Of a stretch of 64,000 nucleotides of DNA, positions 25,291 to 36,647 are shown piece by piece. Source of the stretch: Synanceia verrucosa (Eukaryota > Chordata > Actinopteri > Perciformes > Synanceiidae); assembly GCA_029721515.1 (NCBI GenBank), contig CM056570.1, forward strand, positions 5,027,601 to 5,091,600, in the 5' to 3' direction. Position numbers and translations under genes: made by a program. The notes beneath the pieces were generated by a model, which was not told the DNA's origin, made no database searches, and saw nothing but the letters and a program-made list of their open reading frames with translations. How positions within the stretch are numbered: position 1 is the first letter of the stretch; every line of letters starts with the position of its first letter.

Positions 25291-25739
25291 TTAAAGGGGA
25301 AGTGCTGTTTTTTTTTTAAAAATTGGACCTTATTTCTGGGATAAAATACTGCCATTTACTCCCCCATTTCACTTTGGAGTATTTGGAATATTTCTGACGA
25401 TTTGGGATTTGATAATATCCATTTAACAGGAGTGAATGGAACACAGAAATGCAGCCAGTAAATGATACAAACTTGCCCATTTCTCAAATAACAGACATTT
25501 AAGAGAATAATAGTGTAGTCCTTTAATCTTATTAAACGTCAGTCATTTGAGAAATGGTCAAGTTTGTGTCATTTACTGACTGCATTTTAATGCCTGCTTC
25601 ACTCCTGTTAAATGGATATCATCAAATCCAAATTCAGTGGAAATACTCCAAATGACTCCAGAGTGATAAGGGTGAGTAAATGGCAGTATTTATCCCAAAA
25701 ATAAGGTCCAATTTGTTTAAAATGGCACTTCCCCTTTAA
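25291..25739. mobile_element. Fold-back MITE bounded by TTAA (copy 1, complete)
   Basis: The element starts TTAAAGGGGAAGTGC and ends with the exact reverse complement GCACTTCCCCTTTAA. The two halves are long imperfect inverted repeats: 'aattggaccttatttctggg', 'aaatactgccatttactc' and 'tcatttgagaaatggtcaag' all recur inverted in the other half. It has no coding capacity and is about 449 bp. TTAA at both ends suggests a TTAA-targeting mechanism of piggyBac type, but the superfamily is not proven. A second, end-truncated copy lies at 39838. Confidence 0.8.
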
Positions 25740-27789
25740 CAGCTAAACATGTTCACTTTTTCATTTCAGAATTTCTTTCTTTGTCTTTAGTTTTTGTTTC
25801 ACTTTTCTGCCATACAAACTAAAAAGTGGCTTTTTATGTTTATATTATATGAGATTTGTTGTTATATTTTCTATGCCTGGCTTTCTGTGGGTGTGCAGTG
25901 TGTGTAAAAGATTATACATGTATAAGTCAAATGTTTTTACAGGTTCCCTCCCCAGTACATCAGGCCCACTCCTAGAGGAGGGGAGTATCAGCAGAGTAGC
26001 CCAGGAGGAGCCTCGATGCTGGGCCTGGTGGGGGCGGCGGCTCCCTGTGGGACCTGGAGGGAGATTGTAGGCTGGAGGGGAAGCAGCTAAGGGAGGGGGA
26101 AAACAGAGGTTTCCCTGCATTTGGGGAAGGCAACACGCTGCTGGCTATCAGCAGTCCTGGATGGTCTATCCGGAGATATCGGCAGGTTATGTGGGTGTAT
26201 CTTACTCAAGCCTGGAGTTTGTTCCTGTAGACAAGAGCAGGCTAACACCCCCTCCACAGAGACACATACAAAGAAATACATATATGCAAAACACACACAC
26301 ACACTATTCACAGCGGTGTCTTTAGGGAATGCTTCTATCTGGGGTTTGATAAGAGTGCATAGTGAGCTACAGTAATTACCACTGAATGCCACAGAAAGTC
26401 ATAGATAATCATTGTGTGTGTGTGTGTGTATCAGTGGTCTGTTTGTGAGCGTGCAACTATGAGCTAACCGTCCCACTGAGACAGAGGAGATATGATGTGG
26501 TGAGATCATTTCATCTGCAAGGGAAAGGAAAATGTTCATGCTTCAAAACAAAATAAAAGTGTTGCACCGCAAACATTTGAAAGGAGTGAAAATGTTGATA
26601 ATAAATATAATACAGAATGCTCCACAAACTCATTTTCTCCGCATTGGTAACTACGCAGGAATGTGTGCACCTTATTTAACGCGTTGCACAAATTTCCACA
26701 TATATAAACACACACACACCTGTCGCTCCCCCCTTGAGTAATGAGGAGGAAGAGGATCAAAGCACAGAACCTGATCCAGCCAATAAGAGCGCAGCTCTGT
26801 TTATCATCCCTCTCCATCATCACCCTCCATGTTAACAACAGCCTGAGTAATCAGGTGTGAATAATAGCAGTGACGGTCTAGCATTACATCACTAATTAGG
26901 TGTGTGTAATGATAATCCTGACATTATAAGACATTAAATCCTCCTTCATTTAAATGATTTCTGGATAAGCTGTAACTTGGATACAATTTATTCACTTGAG
27001 TCATCTGTGCAATCCTTTCAATATTAAATCTTAAATAATATTCTCTAAAAGTAGAGTTGAATCACTGTAACGTGTGTTGAGAAGCTCCACCATTAAAATT
27101 GCAGCGCTGCAAACATTATATCAGAAATCTTATGATCTCAGTTTTAACAAGCTTCACAATGTAAACCTGATTTTACAGAACTACGTAGCCTTGTTATTGG
27201 TTTATGTTGAATTGAAATGTTTAATTCTGATTATGAACAGTTTTATTCATAGTACTTTATTGTATTACACTATATTTTTCATATTTTTAAATATATTTAT
27301 ACTTTTACACACTATAAGGACCAAGGCTATTATGCTGAATTTAGAGTTTAAAGGGAGCAAACAACTTTTTTGTTTTGTAAAGATGTAGAGTACTAATGTC
27401 TACCTGAGCAGAGAGTGGGGTTGCTCTCCCTCTGAATTTATCTGTGTTTTGTTTACAGTGCATGGAAGTATTTCTGTGCCTCGCTGGCTGGCTAATCTCT
27501 GCTGCTCTGCACTGTCCAAGCAGTTACAAGTGATAGCGCCATCCAAACCGATGCTGTTGTTGTGGAAGCGTAGCGCCCACCCACCTGTGCTCCCCAGGTG
27601 AACACTATTAGCTGAGTCAGCAGTTGTGGAGGCAATAGAGAGGATCTGAATTCCATATAGAGAACCATCAAAAATGAAAATGAGTTATAACACACACAAA
27701 GTTTGATGCAGGTTTTACTCACGATATAATTGCACATACTAGCTGATGCTGCACAACCTTTTTTGCAAAGTTCATATTTTTTCTTTCAT

Positions 27790-28045
27790 AAGATAAGTTA
27801 TACCTTTATTCATCCCACCAATGTGGGAATTTAAAGTGTTACATTAGCAAGCGGATAGTGAAACAACATAAGGGTCTATATAAAAAATAAGAAAAGTAAA
27901 CAGTGACAGTGTTGAAATGTCTAGACAAACAGGAGTGCAGAAAACTACAGTATAAGTCAGTACTACACAATATAAATGAACAAAATGGAACAATGTTGAG
28001 ACTGAAAACAGTGATATTGCACATTAATAAATTATTATTATTGCA
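27790..28045 (-). repeat. Retroelement 3' end
   Basis: On the minus strand the segment runs from 'gtgcaataataataatttat' to 'attcccacattggtggga', then 'tgaataaagg' and a TTATCTTATG simple tail. A small hairpin, AATAAA and a simple-repeat tail mark the 3' end of a non-LTR element (LINE or SINE). The 5' extent is uncertain. Confidence 0.5.
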
Positions 28046-28189
28046 CAATGAGAGAGTCACAGTTTTTTTCTGTTTTTTATCCATAGTGGTGTGAGTGGTT
28101 ATACAGTCTGACTACCCTCTGTGAGACACTGCAGTTGTCTGATCCAATTTTTCAAATTGCATTTATCTATTTTACACTTTGATTTATTG

Positions 28190-28275
28190 CTCAGCGTTTA
28201 TTATGGATAGCAAATAGCATTGTACAGGGAAACATGTTTCCTTAATGCATGACAATAAACACTTTGAATGACTAA
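28190..28275 (+). repeat. Second retroelement 3' tail
   Basis: Ends in 'atgcatgacaataaacac' and 'tttgaatgact', a typical AATAAA-bearing end of fish LINEs, on the plus strand next to the minus-strand tail at 27790-28045. Confidence 0.35.
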
Positions 28276-28720
28276 CTAAGAGCCAAACAGTTATACATGT
28301 CACTTTGACTCAGTCTATAAAATCCAGGTATTAATGTTTAAACAGGATTAAGTGGGTGGCTGCATCTTGGCTGAAAAGCTTGTTTTTGCTCAACTGTTTT
28401 GACTCTATTTGTTTTGGCTAGACAGAGTTGACCAGACATCCAACAACAGAGAGTGGAGTCGGTAGTGGGGACAGTGGAGGCAGTGGGGGTCAAAGGAGGA
28501 GGAAGGGAAGGAGGAGCGGCTGCTGTGAAGGATTTAGTAGAGCGCTGGGAGTTCTGGTCTATTGGAGAATCAAACCACAAACACAAACTGTCCAAGTGTG
28601 TGAGATCGAAAAGTGTCCCTCTCTCTGTTTAGAAACTGTAAAGCCTCAATCACAGAGACAGAGACCAGACCTTTGACTCTGAAACCCAGCCCTGCCCTAC
28701 TGCCCAGTGCTGACAAGTGA

Positions 28721-28722
<2 letters not shown>

Positions 28723-28783
<61 letters not shown>
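28723..28783. repeat. (CA)n microsatellite, about 30 units
   Basis: A perfect CA run of about 61 bp, one of the longest simple repeats in the window. ORFs called across it are artefacts of the repeat. Confidence 0.97.
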
Positions 28784-28785
<2 letters not shown>

Positions 28786-29889
28786 TTTATCTGTGCATCT
28801 GATCACCAGGCCACAAGTCAAACCAGAGGTTGCAGCAGAGGTTAAAACGTGCCACACTGTAGCAGAGCACATGAATAGCCTCACACACAAACACACTCAA
28901 AGTACAGCTGCATCACATCTCACTTACTTCCGACAGGCCACTTTGGGCACTCTGCCAATTCAAGTTCAAGCCAATACAACTCGAGTAACGGTGTGTGTTT
29001 GTGTGCATGTGTGTAAATGTGTATTCTGAGTCCTGCCATCGATGCTGTTGAACAGTTCAGCCACACAGTTGGTCCAAAATGTTATTCATTTCTTTGGTTT
29101 CCCTGTAATCTGCAACATGTTACCATAGCAACTACTAGAAGTTCACTGAAGGTGTGTGCAGACAGATGCATTTTTGCACTGTCCACCATGTTGTTTGTGT
29201 TCATTTGCCCCAAGCAAACACTGCAAAAGGTAAAACATTTTGAGCTTGTCACAACATCGAGTTTTGCACTCCATCAAACCAGTACAAGTGTGAAAATGTC
29301 CACCATTAGCTTCTTTTATTCAGGCTAACACAACATCTTCAAGCACAGTGGCAAGGTTTGTTCTAGTCAACCCAGCTTGCTGTCTCTGTCATCTGATTGG
29401 TCGGTGAGGTGAGAAAAAAAATATTTAAGCAGCTAACATATCACAGTTTCTTCACATATGTCCTGGCCATCACATATACTATTAAAAAAAAACATTTACC
29501 ACAGATGCACTGCAGATTATATGTGCTCACATTCCAGAGACCAATAGAGTCCAACTCCCTCACACCGTAAGGACAAGACTTCCAGGTCATTAACCGACAC
29601 TGTGACAGAAAATCAGTCTTATTCTGGAGAATCACTGTCTGACTGGCCCCTCCGGATGTTCCTGTCACTGAATATCAAAGGATTGTAGTCTTTATGAAAT
29701 ATAATACGATATTTCCAGACCCATAAACATCTTCATAATTCTCTCTTATTGCCCAGTTTGTCCGACACATCCTTTCGCCCCTGACTTTCTCCACTCCCTG
29801 CTGTACTTTCTGCAACCTCTCTTTTAGCTATTCCACTTTGATTTTTCTGCTTTTTTTTTTAGAGGTACTTGAACTGAGGCGGAAACCAA

Positions 29890-29891
<2 letters not shown>

Positions 29892-29922
<31 letters not shown>
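29892..29922. repeat. (GT)n microsatellite
   Basis: A perfect GT run of about 31 bp in intergenic DNA. Confidence 0.95.
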
Positions 29923-29924
<2 letters not shown>

Positions 29925-31526
29925 GGGGAGTATGGCCGTGATAAGGGACAGGGAACTGGAGTGCTTAGACATAGATGGATGATGTTTTTCTCACCCCAAG
30001 CCTCACTCCCAGATTACAGTTTCTCATTCTGTTCTTCACAACCACCGAGCATCTACTTTCTTTCTTTTTTTCAGTTTTTATTTGCAGCAGAAAAAAATAT
30101 AAATGGAATGTTTTGCCACAATATTTAGCAACAGATTACACTCCCTTTCTCTCACATCAGTCACATTGTTCCTCTTTGCACTGCATCGTCCCCATTCCCT
30201 TTTGAAAAATTGGGCGAGGAAAGAAGATAGGAAAGAAAAGTATTTTTTATGGAAGTGAAGAGAATATTCACTTAAAATTGCATTTGATACAGTAGAGGTC
30301 AAAGGGAATCTTAATCCTCATAACCAAGTTAAATATTGGTAATACAAGAGCACCCCTGATAACCTGATATCACAGCAGTAGCTTTAAGCATCAGCAAGCT
30401 TTTCCTTGTTTTCAATTCATTTTTTAATCCACTTTAAACTAAAGGAAAATTTCCCCCAACAATCCCTTTTAAGCAGATGTAGAGACCCATTTTACACTCT
30501 GAAGTAAACATTTTAATTTGAAAACACATCTATTTTATATGAGGAAAAAATGTTACTTATGATTTGATTTTTTTAGACATGCTTGTGGAAGCAATATCTA
30601 TTAGAGTATTACATGTGAAGCTAGCATTAGCCATCGTTCCCATAACCATTTCACATGATCCACTGTTTTTTGACATTAATGCATTTAACAAAGGTGTTTG
30701 AGTGTGACACAGAGAGAAATGGTAATGACCCGAGGCATCAGGTGTCCCCCTCGGTGGCCTTGCGAGCAACATCTGGAACCCGTCCCTCCGTGGTGACATC
30801 ACACTACCAGCCTAACCTTTGCCCACGAACCGGCTAATTAGCAGCATGTCCCTCCATAACTGCCAGGGTCCCCTCCTTTTTCTCTCTCTCTGCATCTTTC
30901 TCACTAACCCCCCTGTCCACCTGTTGCCTCATGTCACTGTGTGGCTCCGAGTGGGAAAAAAGGGGGGTTTCATAAACACTCAGCATACATATTTTTACCA
31001 TTCTTATGAAGAGCCGTTAGCCTTTGCAATTATTTCATCAGGGACTGTGTTTTATTGATGCACACAGGAGGGGGGAAGAATAGCTGTGCTCTGTTTTGTG
31101 AGCTATTTTAGTTCATCTTCCTCTCCCAGTCTCAGAGGTGATCATCAATCTAACAGACTCTATTATTACTTTTCCACAAAGTGCTTTGATTTCCAGCCCA
31201 CCCAGGAGATTAAGCCCCCCTCCTTCCTCTCCTTCCTCTCCCTCACCTATCTCTTCTCTTTCTATCTGATCCTTTCAGACAGGCTTTTTTCCCAAAATGT
31301 GTTCCCCTCTTTCAGATTTGTGATACCCATTTTTTTGTACGATATCACTTATTTCCAACTGGATCCAAATTGCAGCTCCAGATCAACTGTGTCTCTGTCA
31401 GTTCTGGTGGCTAAAACGTCTGGTGGTTCACTGTGATGCCGGAAGCAAAGGGGCTAAAGGTCAGCTCTCAGGAGACACACCGCTTATCCTCGCACACGCC
31501 TCAGCTGTGCAGCTAAAGGCGCTGTG

Positions 31527-31528
<2 letters not shown>

Positions 31529-31561
<33 letters not shown>
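31529..31561. repeat. (CA)n microsatellite
   Basis: A perfect CA run of about 33 bp, roughly 1 kb upstream of tcf21. Confidence 0.95.
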
Positions 31562-31563
<2 letters not shown>

Positions 31564-32560
31564 ACATTTGTGCATCCCAACAAGAAAGATCTACACAGAG
31601 CACATTTCCATTCAAAGGAAGTTGGTAACATGTGAATGACTATATGACCCTACTGTTTGCCCTCTTAAAGCTGCTCCAGAGACTTTGCTGTCTGGACTTG
31701 GCCCTGAGTGGACCAGCGCATGGAGCATCGGTGTGGAATGATGTGGAAGGCCAAACAGGGGATTGAGGGTGCCGGGTATCCATTACATCAGAGGGGACTA
31801 AGGCGCCAGTTTGCCATTTGAGACTTGACACCCCCTTGTCCTTGCATTTTATCCTGTTAACTGGCAAGATGTGCTGAAAGTTACGTGGGCCCTGTGAGAC
31901 CAAATACATGGCATTTTAATTGTAAGGTAAAATCTACACCATTATGTTCGAATTGAATGGATTTATTTATGTTTTATTGAAAAGTAAAACTGACAGTTTT
32001 TGCATTATTTTAGATTTATAACTTTGGGTTTAAGGCAAACACAACCTCTTTAAGAAAACAAAATCTTCAAATTTAGCGATTTTTCCCTTAATTTCTTTAG
32101 TGGTTAGAATACACATTGTTGGGCCAATTACATTTAGATGATACCTAAGTTGGCCAAAGTTAGATTTTTTTTCTTTAGGTTTTAAATTGACTTTGACGGA
32201 CCTATCACTTCAATCTATCACTTTTTTCATTATTATTGTATTATTTGTATCAACTTTTCAGTCAGGATGGACAAAGGTTATGTGTTATAATTACTAACTG
32301 AGTCTGCAGGTATATCTTTCCATTAGGCCCTTTATGTAGTTAAGTGAAAAGACAAGGCTGCAGGCCTAATTTATATATCTTTTGGCAAATTCCCAATTAG
32401 AATAAAACCTTGATGAGTCAAATTGCTCTTTAAATGAACTTATATTGCGTATTTTACTGGGGAATCATCCAGGGTCCCTTGAGGTCCTGGAACCGTAGGG
32501 GACCAGCATGTTAGTTCAGCACCATGTCTCCTCCCAGCATGAGGTAACGCCCTCTGTAGC

Positions 32561-32600
32561 CATAAAAAGATATAAAGTCTGTTCCTCTCTTCACGCGCAG
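32561..32600 (+). promoter_or_regulatory. tcf21: tcf21 TATA box
   Basis: TATAAAG at 32571-32577, directly preceded by the A/T-rich ccataaaaag, lies about 150 bp upstream of the tcf21 start codon. Transcription would start near 32600, giving a leader of about 120 nt. Inferred from motif and spacing only. Confidence 0.5.
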
Positions 32601-32718
32601 TGAGCAGTTGATGAACACATCTCCAAAAGTCTGTTCACCCTGTTCATTCTGTCTCCAGCCTCAGCTTCCTGCTCCCATGCTTTGAGTCAGCTCCAGTCAG
32701 AGACAGAGACAGTTCACC

Positions 32719-33892
32719 ATGTCCACCGGGTCTCTCAGCGATGTTGACGACGAGCTCCTGGACGGCATCCTGAAGTTCGGCTCCTCCGGCAAAGACTCCA
32801 ACGAGAGCACAGAGGAGAGCTCCAACTGCGAGGGCACTTGCGCAAATGACGCGCCGGGCAAGAAACGGAAGACGGCTTCCCGGAAAACGGCACCCAAGGG
32901 TGTGGCACAGCAGGAGGGCAAGCATGTGCAGAGGAACGCGGCCAATGCCCGGGAGAGAGCCAGGATGCGCGTCCTGTCCAAAGCCTTCTCCCGGCTGAAG
33001 ACCACCTTACCCTGGGTACCAGCGGACACCAAGCTCTCCAAATTGGACACACTGCGCCTGGCGTCCAGCTACATCGCGCACCTCCGACAGATACTGGCCA
33101 ACGACAAATACGAGAACGGATATATCCACCCTGTTAACCTGGTGAGACTGGGGGGTGGAGTGGAGGGCAGCTTAAAATGTATTTATATATAGAAAAAAAA
33201 AGTCTGAGGGACAGTTAAATTTAAGTTTAATAGGTAGGACCAAATTCTGTAAATTGTGGAAACTATATTTATGGTTTGTATAAATATATTTAAAATCACT
33301 GATTATTTGTAATTCAAGGATGCACTGGAATTAATAAGGTAGGTGAGATTTCACCCCGGGTGGCAAACTTGTAGGCCTCATATATGAGGTGATAGGTGCA
33401 TGAGAGGGCAAATGCTATTTTTAAGGCTGTTTTAGGCAAAAGAAAATCGTGACTTAGAACAAGTTTCCCCCTTTATGAAGCTTAAATCTATACACAGATC
33501 ATAAATTATCCCATGCATCTGAGAGCTGATGTACATCAACATTGGGCCTTAAAGTAGTAAATGAAAATAGCTTTAATAATTGTGCAAAATCTCATATCTC
33601 TAAAAACCATATGAAATATTCTATCGTGATATAGCAAAAACACTTTAAACTCTCTGTTGAGCTTGTATTCTAAATCGTGCATCACATAAACATCATGGTG
33701 GCTGCTATTCATGATCACCTGATTCTGCAGGTGAGTCTGGGTCTTAAATAGGCTACGTGATGAATTAATATTAGTCTTAATAGATTGCATTTCTCTCCGC
33801 AGACGTGGCCTTTCATGGTTGCAGGTAAACCAGAGAACGAACTGAAGGAGATGCTGAACACAACAAGGTTATGTGGAACAACGGCGTCGTGA
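32719..33892 (+). CDS. tcf21: Transcription factor 21 (Pod1/capsulin), class II bHLH
   Basis: Nuclear bHLH regulator that pairs with E proteins at E-boxes and acts in epicardium, kidney podocytes, lung, gonad, spleen and branchial-muscle development. Two coding exons, 32719-33141 and 33803-33892 (513 nt, 170 aa; human 179). The junction Leu141|Thr142 is phase 0 with GTGAGA and CGCAG. The N-terminus MSTGSLSDV, the stretch SNESTEESSNCE and the basic patch GKKRK are shared with mammals. The bHLH domain spans about 70-124: basic region QRNAANARERARMR, helix 1 VLSKAFSRLKTTL, loop PWVPADTK, helix 2 LSKLDTLRLASSYIAHL. Exon 2 encodes TWPFMVAGKP ... RLCGTTAS, the diagnostic TCF21 C-terminus that separates it from MSC. 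Compared with human, the fish N-terminal acidic stretch (DDELLDGILKF) is recast and shorter. The intron is 661 bp. The polyadenylation site was not resolved. Confidence 0.97.
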
Positions 33893-34739
33893 CGAAAGAG
33901 CGCGTTTTCTAAGGGGACGATGAATTTCCAAGAGAAACAGAAACACATGCAAGTCTCATCTCCGCAGACTTTGAGTGGGAATACCGCAGAGAGGGAATCC
34001 TCTCTCCTTCGTTCCCGTAAAGACAAGTTGAATTTTATTTAAATGCATTTTGTCACCTGCCGTTGTCTTTGCTGGTTCAAAGATAAACCGTTTTATTGCT
34101 TTTTTTTAAAATACTCTGCAGATGCATTTTTTTTACTCATGCAGGCCTATTTTGGCTGCTGCATTATGATGGATGGGTGTGCACATGAAAATTGTCTGGT
34201 GTCTAAAATGGTTGTATAGATTGTATATAAAACATATTTGGATCACTTTTTGCACCGTGTGTATACTGAATGTTTTATTCCATGTGTGGGCCAACGCCTT
34301 GACCTGTAACCCCTCTTATCACTGCACTCCTTCAGAATAGCAGAACCTGAGCACCACTGAAGCGTCAGTGCAGATAAGTCTCTCTCTGTTGTTTCTGAAA
34401 GATAACAGTAGACACGTTGTCATTACATAAACAAACTTTTGCCTTCAAAGATTATTTGGGACCCTAAAGCAGTTAGTGCTCTTGTAATTTAAACAAGTCA
34501 AATTAAGTTTATCTCCTTGCCAATTTCATTGATGAATGGTCTAATTTCATTTATACAAATATCACGTTAGGTCATGAATGAAGTTTTTTTTTTTTAATTT
34601 ACTGCCAACATTAATATTATTTTTTTTTTTTTTAACCAATATCACCTCGAAATGAGGGTCAAAGAAGACTTTATTTGCTTTAGTTATTTATTGGTCTTAA
34701 TTACATTTCGGCTTATTAAATGCCAGGCGCTCATAGATG

Positions 34740-34960
34740 CGATGCGCACTGATTGGTTAGACTATTAAATATTAAGCCAATCAGAAGTGAGGGGTGGAGC
34801 AGCGAGCTGTTGGAGCTCAGATGACATCATTTTTTTTAGACATTTTAAAAGTTATAGAAAACCTGCGGGCTGAGCTTTAATCCCGCCCAGAGCAGTTGTT
34901 TTAATTCGCTCGGGTTATGACCGCGATGTTTACATCATGTCGACAGTTATTTATGCAGTC
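34740..34960. promoter_or_regulatory. Promoter-like cluster 0.9 kb downstream of tcf21
   Basis: ATTGG at 34752-34756 and CCAAT at 34777-34781 face each other, followed by a CRE-like TGACATCA and GC-rich 'cccgcccaga' near 34885. In mammals an antisense long non-coding RNA (TARID) overlaps TCF21, so an antisense promoter here is conceivable. This is speculation from motif clustering; no transcript is visible. Confidence 0.2.
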
Positions 34961-34970
34961 TGACACGCGG

Positions 34971-34971
<1 letters not shown>

Positions 34972-35006
<35 letters not shown>
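34972..35006. repeat. (CT)n microsatellite
   Basis: A perfect CT run of about 35 bp. Confidence 0.95.
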
Positions 35007-35008
<2 letters not shown>

Positions 35009-36647
35009 GCCTGCTCCCTCTCAACAATGGTCAATGCATACATGTCATATGCAAAAAGCATTACCTGCAGAAATCATACATGCACACACAATAATAATAA
35101 TTACAAAATAATAATAACAATAATAATAATACATTTATTGGTACAGCACCTGTACCAGCTAAAATTAAAAATAAATATTTTATACAATTTACTTTACAGA
35201 TTTACGAGTTCACCTTCAGAACATTTGATAAGTTAATTAAAATGTCACATTGCTATAGATCTATGTGCAACAAAGGAAACTATGGCTTGATCATGAGTTA
35301 ATAGCTTAAATGTTACAAGGTTACAGGTAGGACGGTGGGCAAAATATGACAAAAATGTAATTTTTTTTTACATAAATATAGTCCAATTTAGGTTAATCTT
35401 CCATCTATAGGAGCCAGGCTAAAACCATCCCAGTAGTGCAAAACTTAGAGATTGGAGATTGGCACCTATTGATGAATAAAAATATCAAACAAAAACAATG
35501 TTACTTAAAAAAAATCAGTGTTAGTCACTAATTATTATTATTTAATATCTCATTGTCCTGTGTGGTTTTACAAAATAATGCTAAATCAAGGTTCACTTAC
35601 TAATTTCCCTCAATCTCATGGGCTTCACCTTGGGTGTCATCATGGCGATGTTTTGGGGATATATAATTTGCACTTTTCAGGGATGAGCAGCAGCAGTTCA
35701 CTTAACTTTACCCATGTGAACAAGACAATATGAAGTACCCTCTGACAGGAACAATAAGGTTGAGTGGTGCAGTAATAAAAGAGTCCCACTGACATCTCTT
35801 CAAGGACCCTCACCTAATACATCAGCGGCGGCGTGGCAGGGGCCTCGCCGCCACCTCAAAGGGACCACCGTGGAGAAAATAAACTTGGCCGCCTCTCTCC
35901 TGGGGCCAGCTGCACAGAGCGAGAGAGGAAGAGAGATAGAGGAGGGAGGGTCTGCATGAGAGCTAGGCAGGGATTCCCATACTTGCTAATTGTTTTGTTG
36001 GACGGCTGCCCAAACTGGGATGTGAAAAAGGTTCTCGGACTGAGGGGAGGAAAGAAATCACAGCTGATCCCATCATGTGATTTCTTTCATCTACCATCAG
36101 ATCACTGAATACTGGCATGACTGCTTTTCAGGGGTGCAGTGTAACAGTGAAAACTATAACCAACCGTTTATACTGTGCATTCCAACATGTCTCTCTGCCT
36201 ATACATAACTATTGGATATAAACCAATGGAGGAACATATACTGCTGGCTTATGATTTCTTTGATATACACCTCTGCAAAATCCTCCAATGTTGTGTCAAT
36301 ATATTATTCTGTACATGTCATGTACCATCCCAAAACCATAACACGGCCATGTTTGCATGTAGCATCCTAAGACTGCCATCTTCTGGTCAAAATATAAGGT
36401 GTTTTTGGGGACACTTTTGGACCTGAGATCCACCTTCAGACACACACTAGTGTGTATTTTCATAAATTAGCTTCAGAAAATTCATTGAAAAATTGCAAAA
36501 CCACACAAAAAAAATGAAGAATATGTGTTTATTTCAATGATTGTAATGATGCACTGACAACTGCAGCATATTGTAAATGATTTACATTGGGTCAACTTTT
36601 TTATTCATATATTTTGACAGATCTGTTCGAGTTGTAATAGATTGGCA

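Larger units (their letters stand above)
16150..32560. other. 16 kb intergenic interval between tbpl1 and tcf21
   Basis: No ORF in this interval resembles a known protein; ORFs of 60-119 codons are at chance level or made of microsatellite. It contains the TTAA-bounded fold-back element (25291-25739), a hAT-MITE fragment (23582-23670), retroelement tails (27790-28275), a GATA repeat (22372-22395), an A20 tract near 19580 and CA/GT microsatellites. Some non-repetitive, GC-balanced stretches (about 18720-18900, 25930-26160 and 30715-31070) could be conserved regulatory DNA for tcf21, but conservation cannot be judged from one sequence. Confidence 0.5.
33893..36647. other. tcf21 3' flank and intergenic DNA
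   Basis: Holds the tcf21 3' UTR (extent unknown), T-rich tracts near 34580-34635, a (CT)n run at 34972-35006, AT-rich ATA repeats near 35085-35130 and a GC-rich purine-rich stretch around 35820-35960. At 34752-34781 two oppositely oriented CCAAT boxes and a nearby TGACATCA (from 34830) form a small promoter-like cluster. No ORF resembles a protein. Confidence 0.45.

Noticed and set aside
32644..33052. Minus-strand ORFs of 93-117 codons over tcf21
   Set aside because: They are open only because the bHLH exon is GC-rich; the plus frame is an unmistakable TCF21.
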